From: RGIG9379 sp031553005
GTDB lineage: Bacteria > Bacteroidota > Bacteroidia > Bacteroidales > Paludibacteraceae
Assembly (NCBI GenBank): GCA_031553005.1
Contig: JAVBMA010000057.1
Location: 1-24,355, forward strand
Reading direction: 5' to 3'
DNA: 24,355 bases
The position numbers were made by a program, and so were the translations under genes. The notes beneath the pieces are model-generated. The model saw only the letters and a list, made by a program, of their open reading frames with translations, was not told the origin of the DNA and made no database searches. Of the stretch, positions 16,105 through 24,286 are shown in pieces (positions within the stretch are counted from its first letter, which is position 1; the number at the start of each line of letters is the position of its first letter).

Positions 16105-17454
16105 ATGAAAATAAAAAAGCTTTTATTAATAACTTTCCTCCTTTTGGGAGTTCTAGCTTCTGCCTGTAAAAAAGACGATGACGACAGCGATGATGTTGTT
16201 ACAGACGATCCCCGCATAAGAACAATGACCATAAGCTCGCTTTCTACTACTTTTGTTATCAACGATGTCGAAGGGCTTATTTACAACTACGATTCACTTT
16301 CTTACAATACAAATGTAACGGCTTTGCATCCGGTATTCACCGGATATGGAGGAACACTCACTTTCCAATATAAATTAAGTGAAGATGGAGAATGGTTGGA
16401 ATATACCAATCTGGACACTGTTCCTAAAATAGATTTCCTTCCCTCTTCGACGGTATTCTTTAAGGCGATAGCTCCAGACCCCAAATATACCAAGGAATAC
16501 AAAATAGATGTCCGTGTTCATGAGTATGATGTGGAGGCTTTTACTTGGGAACAAAAGACGAATGCACTTCCTGTACAAGGAAAAGTAGTATCCCAGAAGG
16601 CAGTTTTCTACAACCAGAAATATTATTTCTTTTATCGCAATGATTCCGGCAGGAGTTATCTCATAACTTCGGCTGTGGATAACGAAGATAACTGGATTGA
16701 AGCAGGCGAGATTGATATAGAAAATCCGGATTGGACAACATTGACTACTATGTTTGATTCCCAAACATTGGTAGTACAGGCAGGAGGAACTCTTTATACC
16801 TGTGACCTGGCAGCGGGAGGAAATATTACTTTTACCCTGTCACAAGCTCCTTTGCCTGAAAACTTTACACTTCAGGTACCTCTGTTTACTATCGGGAACA
16901 ATTTTTGGATAATTGCAAAACAACAAGACCAGCCTTTCCTCTGTTTCCTTGCAAACGGTTCGACAGAGTATCAGGTCGGAATGGAATTGAATGATGAAAA
17001 CCTGCCGCTTAAAGATATAACGACTCTTGTTGCCCCGTCAGGATCAACCTCCATCGGATATATTTTCGGGGGAGAAGATGCAAATGAAAAAGGTTCCGTT
17101 TGGGCAGTCGATGTGAGCGGGAATATTATAGAGATGAGCTCAAACCAATCCGCTTTCTCTTTCCGTTCTTACCCGATGCCTATTTTCTTTGGTGATAAAC
17201 TGAGCATTGCAGGTGGAATCACATCCACAGGCTATACCAATGAATTCTATGATTCTCCGGATTCGGGAGTTACCTGGACGAATGACACTCATAAAACGCT
17301 GCCTTCCGAGATCGGCCCGATGGCAAAAGGAACTATTATTGAGTATGCCCGGAATAAAGTAATCCTTATCGGAGGAGAAAATAGCGATGGATTTTTACCG
17401 AATGTATGGACGGGAATACTCAATCAGGATATTCTGGATGCCACAATATATTAA
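16105..17454 (+). CDS. DUF6242-type beta-propeller lipoprotein
   Basis: The 449-residue product has a lipoprotein signal ending ASAC with C21. A strongly acidic linker follows (KKDDDDSDD), which resembles the signal that directs Bacteroidota lipoproteins to the cell surface. After it comes an N-terminal beta domain (about 35-135) with NYDSLSYNT and FKAIAPD-type strands. A Kelch-like propeller with repeated YIFGGEDANEKGSVWAVD and VILIGGEN strands occupies about 140-449. This layout is that of DUF6242 proteins of Bacteroides, whose function is unknown. The sugar kinase gene begins 25 bases later. A role in glycan binding is possible but unsupported. Confidence 0.78.
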   Translation: MKIKKLLLITFLLLGVLASACKKDDDDSDDVVTDDPRIRTMTISSLSTTFVINDVEGLIYNYDSLSYNTNVTALHPVFTGYGGTLTFQYKLSEDGEWLEYTNLDTVPKIDFLPSSTVFFKAIAPDPKYTKEYKIDVRVHEYDVEAFTWEQKTNALPVQGKVVSQKAVFYNQKYYFFYRNDSGRSYLITSAVDNEDNWIEAGEIDIENPDWTTLTTMFDSQTLVVQAGGTLYTCDLAAGGNITFTLSQAPLPENFTLQVPLFTIGNNFWIIAKQQDQPFLCFLANGSTEYQVGMELNDENLPLKDITTLVAPSGSTSIGYIFGGEDANEKGSVWAVDVSGNIIEMSSNQSAFSFRSYPMPIFFGDKLSIAGGITSTGYTNEFYDSPDSGVTWTNDTHKTLPSEIGPMAKGTIIEYARNKVILIGGENSDGFLPNVWTGILNQDILDATIY

Positions 17455-17479
17455 TATCCGTTTTTCTTAAACTTCAGAT

Positions 17480-18406
17480 ATGAGGAAAATAATAGGAATA
17501 GGAGAAACTGTTTTTGATATTATTTTTAAAAATAATCAACCCATCAGTGCTAAGCCGGGAGGTTCAGTCTATAATGCTTTGATTTCTTTGGGAAGAATGA
17601 ACCAATCTGCTGTTTTTATCAGTGAGATAGGAGAGGACAGGGTTGGAAATGTCATTAAGGATTTTCTGGAGGAAAATGAGGTTTCAACTAAATATATATG
17701 CACTTTCGATAAAGGTAAAACACCTTTAGCTTTGGCTTTTTTGGATGAACAGCAAAAGGCGGATTATCTTTTTTATAAAGATTATCCATCCGACCGGCTG
17801 GATTATATGATGCCCGAAATTAATGAGAACGATATTGTTTTAATCGGTTCGTTTTTTGCATTGAATCCGGTTTTACGGAAAAATTTGCTCGAAATCTTAG
17901 AATTTGCCCAATGCCGGAAAGCAATTATCTACTACGATGTAAATTTCCGGAAAACGCATATCCATGAAATTCGCCATCTGATGCCTGCTATTTTGGAAAA
18001 TTTCGAATTTGCCGATATCATTAAAGGATCGGATGAAGATTTCGAAAATATTTATAACGAGCAAGATGCGGATCTGACTTATAAGGAACATATAGAGTTT
18101 TACAGTAAGAACTTTATTTATACCCGGGGAGAAAAAGGAGCCGTTGTTTTCGGTAAGAATTTTCGTAAAGAATATCCGGCAAACACCATTACTCCTGTAA
18201 GTACGGTAGGTGCAGGTGATAATTTTAATGCCGGAATTATTTATGGCTTAGCCAAGTATCAGGTTACTCTGGACGATCTTAAAAACGGAATACCGGAAGA
18301 GAAGTGGGATAAAATAATAAAATGCGCTATTGATTTTTCATCTTTCGTATGTACTACTTACGATAATTATATCTCTACCGATTTCGCAAAAAACTATTTA
18401 ATCTGA
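17480..18406 (+). CDS. PfkB-family carbohydrate kinase
   Basis: The 308-residue protein has the ribokinase/PfkB fold: an opening GIGETVFDII, the substrate-binding GGSVYNALISLGRM (about 27-40), and the ATP-site signature STVGAGDNFNAG. In the signature D247 is the catalytic base and GAGD forms the anion hole. The Thr before VGAGD replaces the Asp of the usual DTTGAGD. It phosphorylates a sugar in the cytosol, with fructokinase-like substrates the best guess. It follows the DUF6242 gene by 25 bases and probably shares its transcript. Family is firm; substrate is not determined. Confidence 0.9.
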   Translation: MRKIIGIGETVFDIIFKNNQPISAKPGGSVYNALISLGRMNQSAVFISEIGEDRVGNVIKDFLEENEVSTKYICTFDKGKTPLALAFLDEQQKADYLFYKDYPSDRLDYMMPEINENDIVLIGSFFALNPVLRKNLLEILEFAQCRKAIIYYDVNFRKTHIHEIRHLMPAILENFEFADIIKGSDEDFENIYNEQDADLTYKEHIEFYSKNFIYTRGEKGAVVFGKNFRKEYPANTITPVSTVGAGDNFNAGIIYGLAKYQVTLDDLKNGIPEEKWDKIIKCAIDFSSFVCTTYDNYISTDFAKNYLI

Positions 18407-18518
18407 TTCCGCTTCACGCTGTTTCCAAATAGTTCTATTATACTATAAGCTTCCGGACTTACTATATTTAAGCTCCGGCAAGCAATAAAAATCAATAAAC
18501 AGATAATACCCTGTAAAA

Positions 18519-19346
18519 ATGAAAACACTGCTGAAATTGATTTTTGTATCCTTTTTTATATTTTTTTCCTGTTCAACCAAGGATGACTCCAATCTGGATG
18601 ATTCGCAAGAGGAGCCTGGTAATCTTAATCTTGTCGATAGGTTTATTGCCCATGGAGCAGGAGAAATAAAGGGCCTTACTTATACCAATTCATTGGAAGC
18701 ATTGAATTTATCTTATAGTAAAGGATGCAAACTGTTTGAACTGGATATTATAGAGACTTCGGATAATAAATTGGTTGCCGCCCATGATTGGAAGTTTTAC
18801 AAAACTATCACAAATTATGCAGGTGTAGTAGACGATACTCCATTGACCGAAGAAGAGTTTTTATCGTTAAAAATTTATGGGGAATTTACTCCGGTAAATA
18901 TGGCTGTTATAAACGAATGGTTTGCAGCTCACGAAGATGCCATATTAGTTACGGATAAAATAAACGATCCCGCCGGATTGAGGCAAAAAGGATTTCTATT
19001 TAAAGATAGAGTGATTATGGAGCTTTTTTCGTGGGAAGCAGTAGATGCAGCCATAAAAGAAGGGATAAAACCTATGCCCAGTGAAAATTTGGTTTTCCAG
19101 ACTCCCGGTATTAAAGAAAAACTTTCCGGATTGAACATTGGATATATAGCTATCTCAAGAAGATACATTGCAAACAACAAGGATTTTTTGAAAAAACTAA
19201 AAAAGAAGAATGTAAAAACATATGTCTATCATGTAAATTTTGAACAAGATAAAGACGAAAAATATGTATTGGAAAACGAGATAGAGTATGTTTATGGCAT
19301 GTATGCCGATAATTTAGACTTAATACTAAATAACACAAGTAAATGA
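18519..19346 (+). CDS. GDPD-like phosphodiesterase lipoprotein
   Basis: The 275-residue product has a lipoprotein signal ending IFFSC (C18), followed by an acidic linker (STKDDSNLDDSQEEP). A PLC-like TIM barrel then carries AHGAGEI (H45), TNSLEAL, FELDI (E74, D76) and AAHDW (H89). In glycerophosphodiester phosphodiesterases the two His, the Glu and the Asp are the acid-base pair and metal ligands, and all are present. The Arg of the classical AHRG is replaced by Gly46, as in a divergent branch starting AHAGG/AHGAG. It should act outside the inner membrane on glycerophosphodiesters or similar phosphodiesters. Its stop overlaps the next gene by 4 bases (ATGA), so both are translationally coupled. 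Confidence 0.85.
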   Translation: MKTLLKLIFVSFFIFFSCSTKDDSNLDDSQEEPGNLNLVDRFIAHGAGEIKGLTYTNSLEALNLSYSKGCKLFELDIIETSDNKLVAAHDWKFYKTITNYAGVVDDTPLTEEEFLSLKIYGEFTPVNMAVINEWFAAHEDAILVTDKINDPAGLRQKGFLFKDRVIMELFSWEAVDAAIKEGIKPMPSENLVFQTPGIKEKLSGLNIGYIAISRRYIANNKDFLKKLKKKNVKTYVYHVNFEQDKDEKYVLENEIEYVYGMYADNLDLILNNTSK

Positions 19347-21655
19347 TCGCCCTTAATCTCATTGCATTATTATTAGTTTCGATAATATTTATATCTTTTT
19401 TCCGGAATAGATATGTAAAAATAGCATTATCCGTTTTATTCGGTATATTCTTTTGTCTGGAAGTATCTTCATTATATCTTGGAAACTCATTTATTGATTA
19501 CAAATACTACCTGCATTTTAACGTTAATGCGTTATCTATGTCCGGTGGTTTTAAAACCGAACTCTTTTTGTTCTTTCTTTTATGGGCAGGCATCTCCTTT
19601 TTACTCTTTTTTGCAAGCAAGTTCAATCTTTTTAAAAAGAAACGACTTGACTCTATTGTCAAAATATCATTTTTTGTGGTGTCTATTTCTATCCTACTAT
19701 TCTCAAAAAATGGAGTATATGACAAATTGGAGGAGATCAACGATATTGCATTTGCATCCGTTGATGAAGACTTTGATAAATTTGTCCGGGAGCAGGGGCT
19801 CGACTTTACAAAAAAAGAAGATTTGGAAGCCTCTTTTGGAGGTAAAAATATTATTATTTTATCACTCGAAAGTTTTGAAAAGGCTTTTTTGCATGATGTA
19901 AACAGAGAGCTGACGCCTAATCTTAGAAAAAGAAAAGAAGCCTGGACATTTTATGAAATGAAATCAAACCAAGGCAGTGGGTGGACTGCCGGATCCTTAT
20001 ATACGGTGTTTACCGGCTTGCCTTCTTTTTTTATCGGACATCCGAATTTTTACTTTGAAGGAGCAACGGAAGATAAACTGATCAGTTTAGGCGATATTCT
20101 AAATCGTTGCGGTTATGAATCATACCACTTGTCAAATGATGCTTCATTTGCAGGAACAAAGGATATTTTAAATGTTTTTGGAATTAATAATGTCCTTGAC
20201 GGTACTTTTGGCGGAAAATATACGGAGTCGCCTTTAAGCGGGGCCTACGATAAAGATATCTTTAAAGAAGCGAAAGAAATCTTAAGCGAAAGGAAGTCGA
20301 AAAAACCTTTTATGCTTTTTATTGCTACTACTCAGACTCATTGCCCTGATGGTTGGGTGGATGACAGGATGTTACAGTTTATCGAAAGAAAGAATACGGA
20401 TTTAGAGACGGCTGCCGTGTCGACTGATTGGCTTGTAGAAGATTTTATATCGTTTTTGAAAAAGAACAATATATTGGAAAATACAGTAATATATCTATTC
20501 CCCGACCATACATTTATGGGAGGAAAAAATATATTTAAAAATACAAAAGAAAACCGGGGATTGTGGTTTATGACCAATGCCGATAAAAATGATCTTCACA
20601 TTGACCCGTCCAATTTTTATCAGATAGATATATTGCCGAATATCCTTTCAGGGGCAAAAATTAAACACAATGTCCGGTTCCTGTCGGATTTTATCCAAAA
20701 AGACAAGGATGAATTTATACGTGAAAACAAGGAAATATTGACCGCACTGAACACATCAGCCATAATCAGGGATAGAACAATAGGCGAAAACCTTTATTTA
20801 GGATTGAAAGGCAATAAGTTATTGTGTATTGCCAACCGGGAAAGATTGTTTGCATATAATGTAAGCTCCTTAAAAGACAATAATGTGGTCTTATTTTTAA
20901 ATAAAGAACTTAAAGTATTATCAGAGAAAGTAATTAGTGACAAAGATTTGAATGATGGCTTTTATGATTATTATTATACCTACATTAAAATTTCACCTGA
21001 AAATGGCAAACTTAATTTTGAATGGGTAAGGGATGATGTTCAAAAATATACGATAGCAGATACCTCTGAAATTAAATTGGACAAATCGCAAATAATTTCG
21101 ATATTAAAAAGTATTACTTATGATGAAGGTGATAATGTAAATACAGACATTGCAGACAATATCGCACCGACAACTGTAGAATATGCACCTGAGATAAAAG
21201 ATAGCCTTTTTACCGGTTATCTTCCGGAAGCATTGAAGGATTCTTCGAAAATTATCCTGATTTCCTGTTATGATGAAGGAAGTATTTATTTTGAAAAACT
21301 GAGTCCTGTCATGAAATCTATGAATCTAAAAGAATCACTGGCGGGAAAGTTCAGATGGTCATACCTGTCTGTTTTTTCCAATCGGAAGGTTTATTGCGAA
21401 AAAGCGGCTGAAAATACAGTACTGTATAAGAAATTATTTATTAATGATACTCCTGTCTCCTTAACTTCCGTTGGAATGAATGCTTTAGAAAAAAATAGCG
21501 CACCTTCTTCCGGTATAATAATTGATAATAAAAAGTATACGTTCAATAAAAGGGGACTGAATGTTGTTGTTTTTGACGAAAAAGAACAAAAGGTAGTCGA
21601 TGCTTTTAATGTAGATACCCACGAAGATGAAAACTTAAGGATAAACAGGTATTAA
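19343..21655 (+). CDS. OpgB/LtaS-type phosphoglycerol transferase with ILEI-like tail
   Basis: The 770-residue protein has about four N-terminal membrane helices (1-20, 25-48, 72-95, 105-122). A periplasmic alkaline-phosphatase-fold transferase domain follows. In it the metal and catalytic residues are visible: LSLES with E176; GSGWTAGS with nucleophile T215; FAGTKDILNVFG; THCPDGW with H333; and FPDH with D388-H389. The GWTAG and HCPDGW forms resemble E. coli OpgB (MdoB), which moves phosphoglycerol from phosphatidylglycerol onto periplasmic glucans, more than Gram-positive LtaS. A tail (about 430-770) contains two segments resembling halves of the ILEI domain (FAM3, POMGNT1 stem) in reversed order: 636-673 and 735-763. 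The acceptor is unknown. It is coupled to the GDPD lipoprotein by a 4-base overlap. Confidence 0.88.
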   Translation: MIALNLIALLLVSIIFISFFRNRYVKIALSVLFGIFFCLEVSSLYLGNSFIDYKYYLHFNVNALSMSGGFKTELFLFFLLWAGISFLLFFASKFNLFKKKRLDSIVKISFFVVSISILLFSKNGVYDKLEEINDIAFASVDEDFDKFVREQGLDFTKKEDLEASFGGKNIIILSLESFEKAFLHDVNRELTPNLRKRKEAWTFYEMKSNQGSGWTAGSLYTVFTGLPSFFIGHPNFYFEGATEDKLISLGDILNRCGYESYHLSNDASFAGTKDILNVFGINNVLDGTFGGKYTESPLSGAYDKDIFKEAKEILSERKSKKPFMLFIATTQTHCPDGWVDDRMLQFIERKNTDLETAAVSTDWLVEDFISFLKKNNILENTVIYLFPDHTFMGGKNIFKNTKENRGLWFMTNADKNDLHIDPSNFYQIDILPNILSGAKIKHNVRFLSDFIQKDKDEFIRENKEILTALNTSAIIRDRTIGENLYLGLKGNKLLCIANRERLFAYNVSSLKDNNVVLFLNKELKVLSEKVISDKDLNDGFYDYYYTYIKISPENGKLNFEWVRDDVQKYTIADTSEIKLDKSQIISILKSITYDEGDNVNTDIADNIAPTTVEYAPEIKDSLFTGYLPEALKDSSKIILISCYDEGSIYFEKLSPVMKSMNLKESLAGKFRWSYLSVFSNRKVYCEKAAENTVLYKKLFINDTPVSLTSVGMNALEKNSAPSSGIIIDNKKYTFNKRGLNVVVFDEKEQKVVDAFNVDTHEDENLRINRY

Positions 21656-21711
21656 AAACCTTGGCGGTTTCTAATAAAAAGTTGCTTTTGGGATTCATTG
21701 AATTACGAGCG

Positions 21712-21772
21712 AATGCCTCTTTTTTTAATAACGTTATACAAAATAAGTAATGTTGTTTTAAAAGGAGGCATT
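21712..21772. repeat. 13-bp inverted repeat between the opgB-like gene and rpoN
   Basis: Arms 21712-21724 and 21760-21772 pair at 13 positions (one G-U) around a 35-base loop, with AATGCCTC against GAGGCATT at the base. No U tract follows on either strand, so it is not a standard terminator. It lies 57 bases after the transferase stop and 75 bases upstream of the rpoN promoter. It may be an operator-like or RNA-processing structure. Confidence 0.5.
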
Positions 21773-21846
21773 TGTTCATCCGGTCTGAATCTTCCAATTC
21801 TTTGATTGTTACGTAATTTCCTATGTCGCATTAATTTATTTTTATT

Positions 21847-21876
21847 TTTGTATTTACTTCATATTTTTTACTTTTG
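21847..21876 (+). promoter_or_regulatory. Bacteroidota-type promoter for rpoN
   Basis: TTTG (21847-21850), an 18-base spacer and TACTTTTG (21869-21876) fit TTTG-N19-TAnnTTTG with a one-base shorter spacer. The first element is also part of TATTTTTG (21843-21850), a second possible -7 box. Transcription from the main site should start near 21883, leaving a leader of about 26 bases. Confidence 0.7.
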
Positions 21877-21908
21877 TATTACTTGATATTCCATATTGTT
21901 TAAATCAC

Positions 21909-23354
21909 ATGCTGAAACAAAGTTTACAACAGAAATTACAACAGAAACTATCTCCTCAGCAAATACAGATGATTCGCCTTCTGGAAATTCCGACATTGGA
22001 AATAGAAGAGAAAATTAAGCAGGAGATAGAAGAGAATCCGGCTTTGGAAGAGATTCCGGAGAATGATTTCGAAGAGGAACTGTCGATAAACGATGTTTTA
22101 AATTCCGGAGATAACGAAGATTTCACGCTGGGAGACTACAAGAACGAAGATAATATTCCCGATTATAAATTAGCTACATATAATTATAGTGATGAAGACA
22201 GGAGAGAAGGGATTCCCCTTCCGACCGGATCGTCATTGCATGAATATCTGATAGAACAGTTACATCTTAAAACTCTCTCCCCGAAAGAGATGGAACTGGC
22301 CGAATATGTGATTGGGAATATTGATCAGGATGGTTATTTGCGCCGCGAAGAAGAGGCGATGATTGATGATTACTCTTTTCAGTCGGGAGAATTTGTAGAG
22401 AAAGAAGGAATCAGGAATGCCGTGGAGATTGTTCAGGGATTTGAACCCGCAGGAGTGGGAGCATCCAATCTTCAGGAATGTCTCCTTTTACAGTTGGAAA
22501 GAAAGGTTCAGACCCCTGATATTCAATTGGCCGGAAAAATACTGGAAAATAGCTTTGAGGATTTTATACGTAAACATTATGATAAAATACTAAAACGTTA
22601 CTCTGTTTCCGAAGAGCAGTTTAAACAGGCTATCGCAGAAATTATTAAACTGAACCCTAAACCCGGAAGCGCATGGGAATCTGTATTGGAAGAGAACAGC
22701 GTTCAGCTAATCCCCGATTTTATCCTCGAAAATGATAATGGAATATTAACCCTTTCACTCAACAATAAAAATATTCCCGAACTGCGCATTAATAAAAATT
22801 ATGCGGAAATGTTGGAAGAGTATAGCACCAACAAAGAAAATCAAAGCCGGGAAATGAAAGACGCTGTTTTATTTGTAAAACAAAAGCTGGATTCTGCCAA
22901 GTGGTTTATCAACGCGATAAAACAACGCCAGGAAACCTTGCAAAGTACAATGATGGCAATCATCGAACGGCAGAAAGAATTTTTTATAGAAGGAGATGAA
23001 ACCCGGCTTAAACCGATGATCCTGAAAGATATTTCAGATGATACCGGTTATGATATTTCTACTATTTCGAGGGTTAGTAACAGTAAATATATTCAAACGG
23101 ACTTTGGTGTCTATCCGTTAAAATTTTTCTTTTCCGAATCAATGCAAAATGACCAGGGAGAAGAGATTTCGGCGGTCGAGATTAAAACAATCTTGGAAGA
23201 GTGCATCCGTTCCGAAGATAAACGATCTCCCCTGACGGATGAAAAGTTGACTGAAATATTGCAAGAAAAAGGATATGTAATTGCCCGGCGAACGGTTGCC
23301 AAATACCGGGAACAACTACATTTTCTGGTTGCCCGCTTGCGGAAAGAGATTTAA
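21909..23354 (+). CDS. rpoN: RNA polymerase sigma-54 factor
   Basis: Sigma-54 directs polymerase to -24/-12 promoters and needs an AAA+ activator to melt DNA. The 481-residue protein has the Gln- and Leu-rich region I (1-45: LKQSLQQKLQQKLSPQQIQ, then LEIEEKIKQEIEENPALEE) and an acidic linker (about 50-100). The core-binding domain follows, then a helix-turn-helix (about 370-400: DISTISRVSNSKYIQ). The diagnostic RpoN box ARRTVAKYRE is at 459-468, close to the C-terminus. The length is normal and no key part is missing. I see no enhancer-binding activator gene in this window. The PAP2 gene follows 80 bases later in the same direction. Confidence 0.98.
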   Translation: MLKQSLQQKLQQKLSPQQIQMIRLLEIPTLEIEEKIKQEIEENPALEEIPENDFEEELSINDVLNSGDNEDFTLGDYKNEDNIPDYKLATYNYSDEDRREGIPLPTGSSLHEYLIEQLHLKTLSPKEMELAEYVIGNIDQDGYLRREEEAMIDDYSFQSGEFVEKEGIRNAVEIVQGFEPAGVGASNLQECLLLQLERKVQTPDIQLAGKILENSFEDFIRKHYDKILKRYSVSEEQFKQAIAEIIKLNPKPGSAWESVLEENSVQLIPDFILENDNGILTLSLNNKNIPELRINKNYAEMLEEYSTNKENQSREMKDAVLFVKQKLDSAKWFINAIKQRQETLQSTMMAIIERQKEFFIEGDETRLKPMILKDISDDTGYDISTISRVSNSKYIQTDFGVYPLKFFFSESMQNDQGEEISAVEIKTILEECIRSEDKRSPLTDEKLTEILQEKGYVIARRTVAKYREQLHFLVARLRKEI

Positions 23355-23434
23355 ACAGGTTATTCCGTTTTGTTGTAATTTCTTTAACTTGGTAATGTGT
23401 GATTTGAGGCTTAATAATTTATAATCTGTTTTAT

Positions 23435-24064
23435 ATGAAATTTATTTCCAAACTTTTGTCTGTGCTTTTCTTTCCTCTTTTTGTCCCGCTTTATGGAACC
23501 TTATTACTTTTTAGTTTGAAAATATTTTCTTTCTATCCTCCCTTTTATATACGAAATGCGTTTCTCGCAATTTTTATACTGGGAACAATGCTTCCCCTTT
23601 CTTGCATTCTTATCCTGTACAAACTCAAGATAATATCCAATATGGCTTTGGTCGATCGGCGGGACCGTTTTCTGCCCTATTTTTGCGCCTCTATTTCTTA
23701 TTTTATCTGTGCTTTTGCCCTCTATCATTTGGCAATGCCGCTATTTGTGCCTCTTCTGGCGGTTGCTATTGCAGTAGCGTTGCTCATTAATACCATTATA
23801 AATATCTGGTGGAAAATCAGTGCGCATATGACAGGAGTAGGAGGATTCTTAGGAGGAATATTGTATGTAAGCTATCAACTCCATATCAACCCCTATGATT
23901 GGATTATTGCCATAATATTGGTCTGCGGAATGGTTGCAGCAGCTCGTTTATACCTGAACGCACATACCCCCGGTCAGGTTGTTGCCGGATTTTTAAACGG
24001 TACACTTTGCATGCTTATTGTTCCTATCCTTAGTAAAGGATATTTTTTATTTTTCCTAAGATAA
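23435..24064 (+). CDS. PAP2-family membrane phosphatase
   Basis: The 209-residue protein has about six membrane helices. It shows a degenerate phosphatidic-acid-phosphatase signature: VDRRDRFLPY (about 73-82) for motif 1, SAHMTGVGG with H131 for the SGH motif, and ARLYLNAHTPGQVVAG with H177 for the last motif. In this last motif the Asp that usually follows His by four is Gln (HTPGQ). The His residues expected for acid-base and nucleophile roles are present. Relatives hydrolyse lipid phosphates such as undecaprenyl pyrophosphate or phosphatidic acid. From memory, rpoN followed by such a gene is a recurrent pair in Bacteroidales. Activity is likely but not certain because of the altered motifs. 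Confidence 0.85.
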   Translation: MKFISKLLSVLFFPLFVPLYGTLLLFSLKIFSFYPPFYIRNAFLAIFILGTMLPLSCILILYKLKIISNMALVDRRDRFLPYFCASISYFICAFALYHLAMPLFVPLLAVAIAVALLINTIINIWWKISAHMTGVGGFLGGILYVSYQLHINPYDWIIAIILVCGMVAAARLYLNAHTPGQVVAGFLNGTLCMLIVPILSKGYFLFFLR

Positions 24065-24133
24065 TATAGCCTGGGTTCGGAATGGAAATTAAAAATGCTT
24101 ATCATAATAATTACCACTAGTAAAAAATAATAA

Positions 24134-24158
24134 ACACGAAGACACGAAGGACACAAAG
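24134..24158 (+). repeat. Short tandem repeat ACACGAAG
   Basis: Three near-identical units lie end to end: ACACGAAG (24134-24141), ACACGAAGG (24142-24150) and ACACAAAG (24151-24158). Sequences of this kind recur, from memory, as intergenic repeats in several bacterial phyla. It lies 70 bases after the PAP2 stop, in a gene-free stretch. Confidence 0.7.
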
Positions 24159-24198
24159 TTAGGAGTGTTCGGAAGATTTATTTTTGCTTATCCGCAAA

Positions 24199-24234
24199 AA
24201 TCCCCTTATATTTCAAACTTTCATTTCGGGGATT
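24199..24234. repeat. 7-bp inverted repeat AATCCCC/GGGGATT
   Basis: AATCCCC (24199-24205) pairs with GGGGATT (24228-24234) around a 22-base loop. It overlaps the next repeat by four bases. Its position relative to the repeat and the GC hairpin matches that of the 17-bp inverted repeat at 123-173 on the other side. Confidence 0.5.
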
Positions 24235-24266
24235 CTTCATTCCACTACGTTCCATTCGGAATGACA
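24231..24266 (-). repeat. Short dispersed-repeat element, second copy
   Basis: Read on the minus strand it begins TGTCATTCCGAATG and ends GAATC, with ACGTAGTG in the middle. It is the same family as 64-91 but 10 bases longer, with small insertions on both sides of ACGTAGTG. It is separated by 20 bases from the GC-rich hairpin. Confidence 0.7.
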
Positions 24267-24286
24267 GACATTTATACTTTGCTCTG

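Noticed and set aside
21606..21797. Minus-strand frame of 63 codons between the transferase and rpoN
   Set aside because: It overlaps the transferase's 3' end and the inverted repeat, with no promoter or homologue recognised.
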